Source of the DNA: UBA11606 sp049437325
GTDB taxonomy: Bacteria; Actinomycetota; Acidimicrobiia; Acidimicrobiales; Aldehydirespiratoraceae
DNA length: 20,821 nucleotides
Assembly (NCBI GenBank): GCA_049437325.1
Contig: JBMTIM010000050.1
Span: forward strand, 1 to 20,821
Direction: 5' to 3'
Within the stretch, counting starts at the first letter, position 1, and each line of letters opens with the position of its first letter. A program made the translations under genes and the position numbers. The notes beneath the pieces are model-generated. The model saw only the letters and a list, made by a program, of their open reading frames with translations, did not search any database and was not told where the DNA came from. Shown here piece after piece: positions 20,202 to 20,821 of the stretch.

Positions 20202-20821
20202 GGGCGCTCGTCACCGGGGTCGGCCGCGGCCTGGGTGCCGCGATCGCGAACGAACTGGCTGCTCGAGGCCTGACTGTCGTCGGCACTGCACGCGGCCCCG
20301 TTCCCGCCGATGTCGAACACTCGTGTGCTCACATCGTGCAGCTCGACCTTGCCGACCGTTTGTCGATTGCGGCAGCCGTTGCAGAACTCTGCGCCACAGG
20401 TGACTCGATCGACCTGCTCGTCAACAACGCCGGGCTCGACGGCCGAGCGGTCGGCGGCGGTGACCACGACCGCGGCCCGCTCGACATCGATCCTGACGTG
20501 TTCATGCGTCAGATCGAGGTCAACACGCTCGGGCCCCTCCTGTTCTCGCGGGGTCTCATCGACCTGCTTCGAGCCGCCGAGGCCCCGAAAGTCGTCAACA
20601 TCTCGTCCCAGCTCGGGCACCCGGAGGTCGTTCTGCGAGCAGGCCGTGATGTCGGCTACAACGCGTCGAAGGCTGCACTCACGACCACGAGCGCCACACT
20701 CGCCCGAGACCTTCCCGGTGTCGTCGTCGTGGCAGTCCACCCCGGGTGGGTTCGAACCGACATGGGTGGGCCCGACGCCGCGCGCGGCGTGGGCGCGTCG
20801 GCCCCGCGGCTGGTCGCCGCC
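20198..20821 (+). CDS. Short-chain dehydrogenase/reductase, 3' truncated by window edge
   Basis: 208 residues are visible from a GTG that overlaps the mtr stop (GTGA), and the frame is still open at the last base. It is a classical SDR: TGVGRGLG (6-13) for NAD(P) binding, NNAG at 76-79, Ser136/137 in NISSQLG, and Tyr154 with Lys158 in YNASK, followed by HPGWVRTDMGG, the pattern of the C-factor/sniffer-like SDR group. The overlap implies translational coupling with mycothione reductase, so a redox or carbonyl-detoxifying role is possible. The substrate is unknown. The C-terminal end lies outside the window. Confidence 0.88.
   Translation, partial: MRALVTGVGRGLGAAIANELAARGLTVVGTARGPVPADVEHSCAHIVQLDLADRLSIAAAVAELCATGDSIDLLVNNAGLDGRAVGGGDHDRGPLDIDPDVFMRQIEVNTLGPLLFSRGLIDLLRAAEAPKVVNISSQLGHPEVVLRAGRDVGYNASKAALTTTSATLARDLPGVVVVAVHPGWVRTDMGGPDAARGVGASAPRLVAA

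Noticed and set aside
20147..20740. Minus-strand open frame of 197 codons at the right edge
   Set aside because: The plus strand carries an SDR from GTG 20198 with all family motifs; the minus frame shows none.
1..20821. Scan for CRISPR arrays, tRNA or rRNA genes, insertion sequences, prophage or defence genes
   Set aside because: No regularly spaced repeats, cloverleaf-like genes, transposase or nuclease domains were seen; the window looks like ordinary chromosomal backbone with metabolic genes.

Overview
The window reads as a chromosomal segment of a GC-rich, mycothiol-using actinobacterium. The base composition is clearly G+C-rich, GTG and TTG starts are common, a mycothione reductase is present, and there is a bacterial luciferase-like oxidoreductase, an actinobacterial type II truncated haemoglobin and a stand-alone DUF35/thiolase-like pair. 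The gene styles and the fabH-fabG-acpP-fabF order fit the Acidimicrobiia (Ilumatobacter-like lineages). That placement is inference, because no marker gene lies in the window.

Layout. Positions 1-2948 (+) carry a tightly coupled type II fatty-acid synthesis operon: fabH (5' end cut off), fabG, acpP and fabF. Facing it on the minus strand are a FabZ-type dehydratase, an HU protein with a strong intrinsic terminator, and a truncated haemoglobin (2973-4357). Positions 4425-5407 (+) hold a GHMP kinase resembling plant glucuronokinase, preceded by a possible 24-residue leader ORF. It converges on a minus-strand operon (DUF35 protein, thiolase-like protein, enoyl-CoA hydratase family protein; 7775 to 5369). 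Divergent from that operon are an unnamed conserved protein (7836-8954) and a CPBP-family membrane protease (8978-9832). A tandem glycine riboswitch (about 9882-10050) precedes a full-length glycine decarboxylase gcvP (10084-12987). A luciferase-like oxidoreductase (13035-14240) follows, with a KstR-like palindrome in its promoter region. It converges on a VOC-fold gene. Next come a CitE-type lyase and a MaoC-type hydratase arranged tail to tail, an orphan molybdopterin oxidoreductase, a small lipoprotein, mycothione reductase, and a translationally coupled SDR cut by the window end.

How the genes fit together. The fab genes elongate ACP-bound acyl chains. The DUF35/thiolase-like/hydratase operon looks like an acyl-CoA degradation module, possibly with a retro-aldolase rather than a true thiolase. 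CitE plus MaoC resembles the hydratase/lyase pair used for C5 dicarboxylyl-CoA (itaconyl/mesaconyl-CoA) breakdown. GcvP is placed under glycine-responsive RNA control. Mtr recycles oxidised mycothiol.

Two window-wide patterns stand out. First, many transcription-unit starts have a TANNNT hexamer only 6-10 nt before the start codon and no convincing Shine-Dalgarno sequence, which is the layout of leaderless mRNAs. Second, four of the five convergent gene pairs have a compact inverted repeat on or beside their stop codons. I saw no CRISPR array, tRNA, rRNA, insertion sequence or phage gene, and no stretch over 300 bases without a gene. I did not find a clear-cut new multi-gene defence or mobile system. 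The best leads are the non-canonical thiolase/DUF35 pair, the leaderless-promoter architecture with its candidate leader ORF, and the orphan molybdoenzyme.
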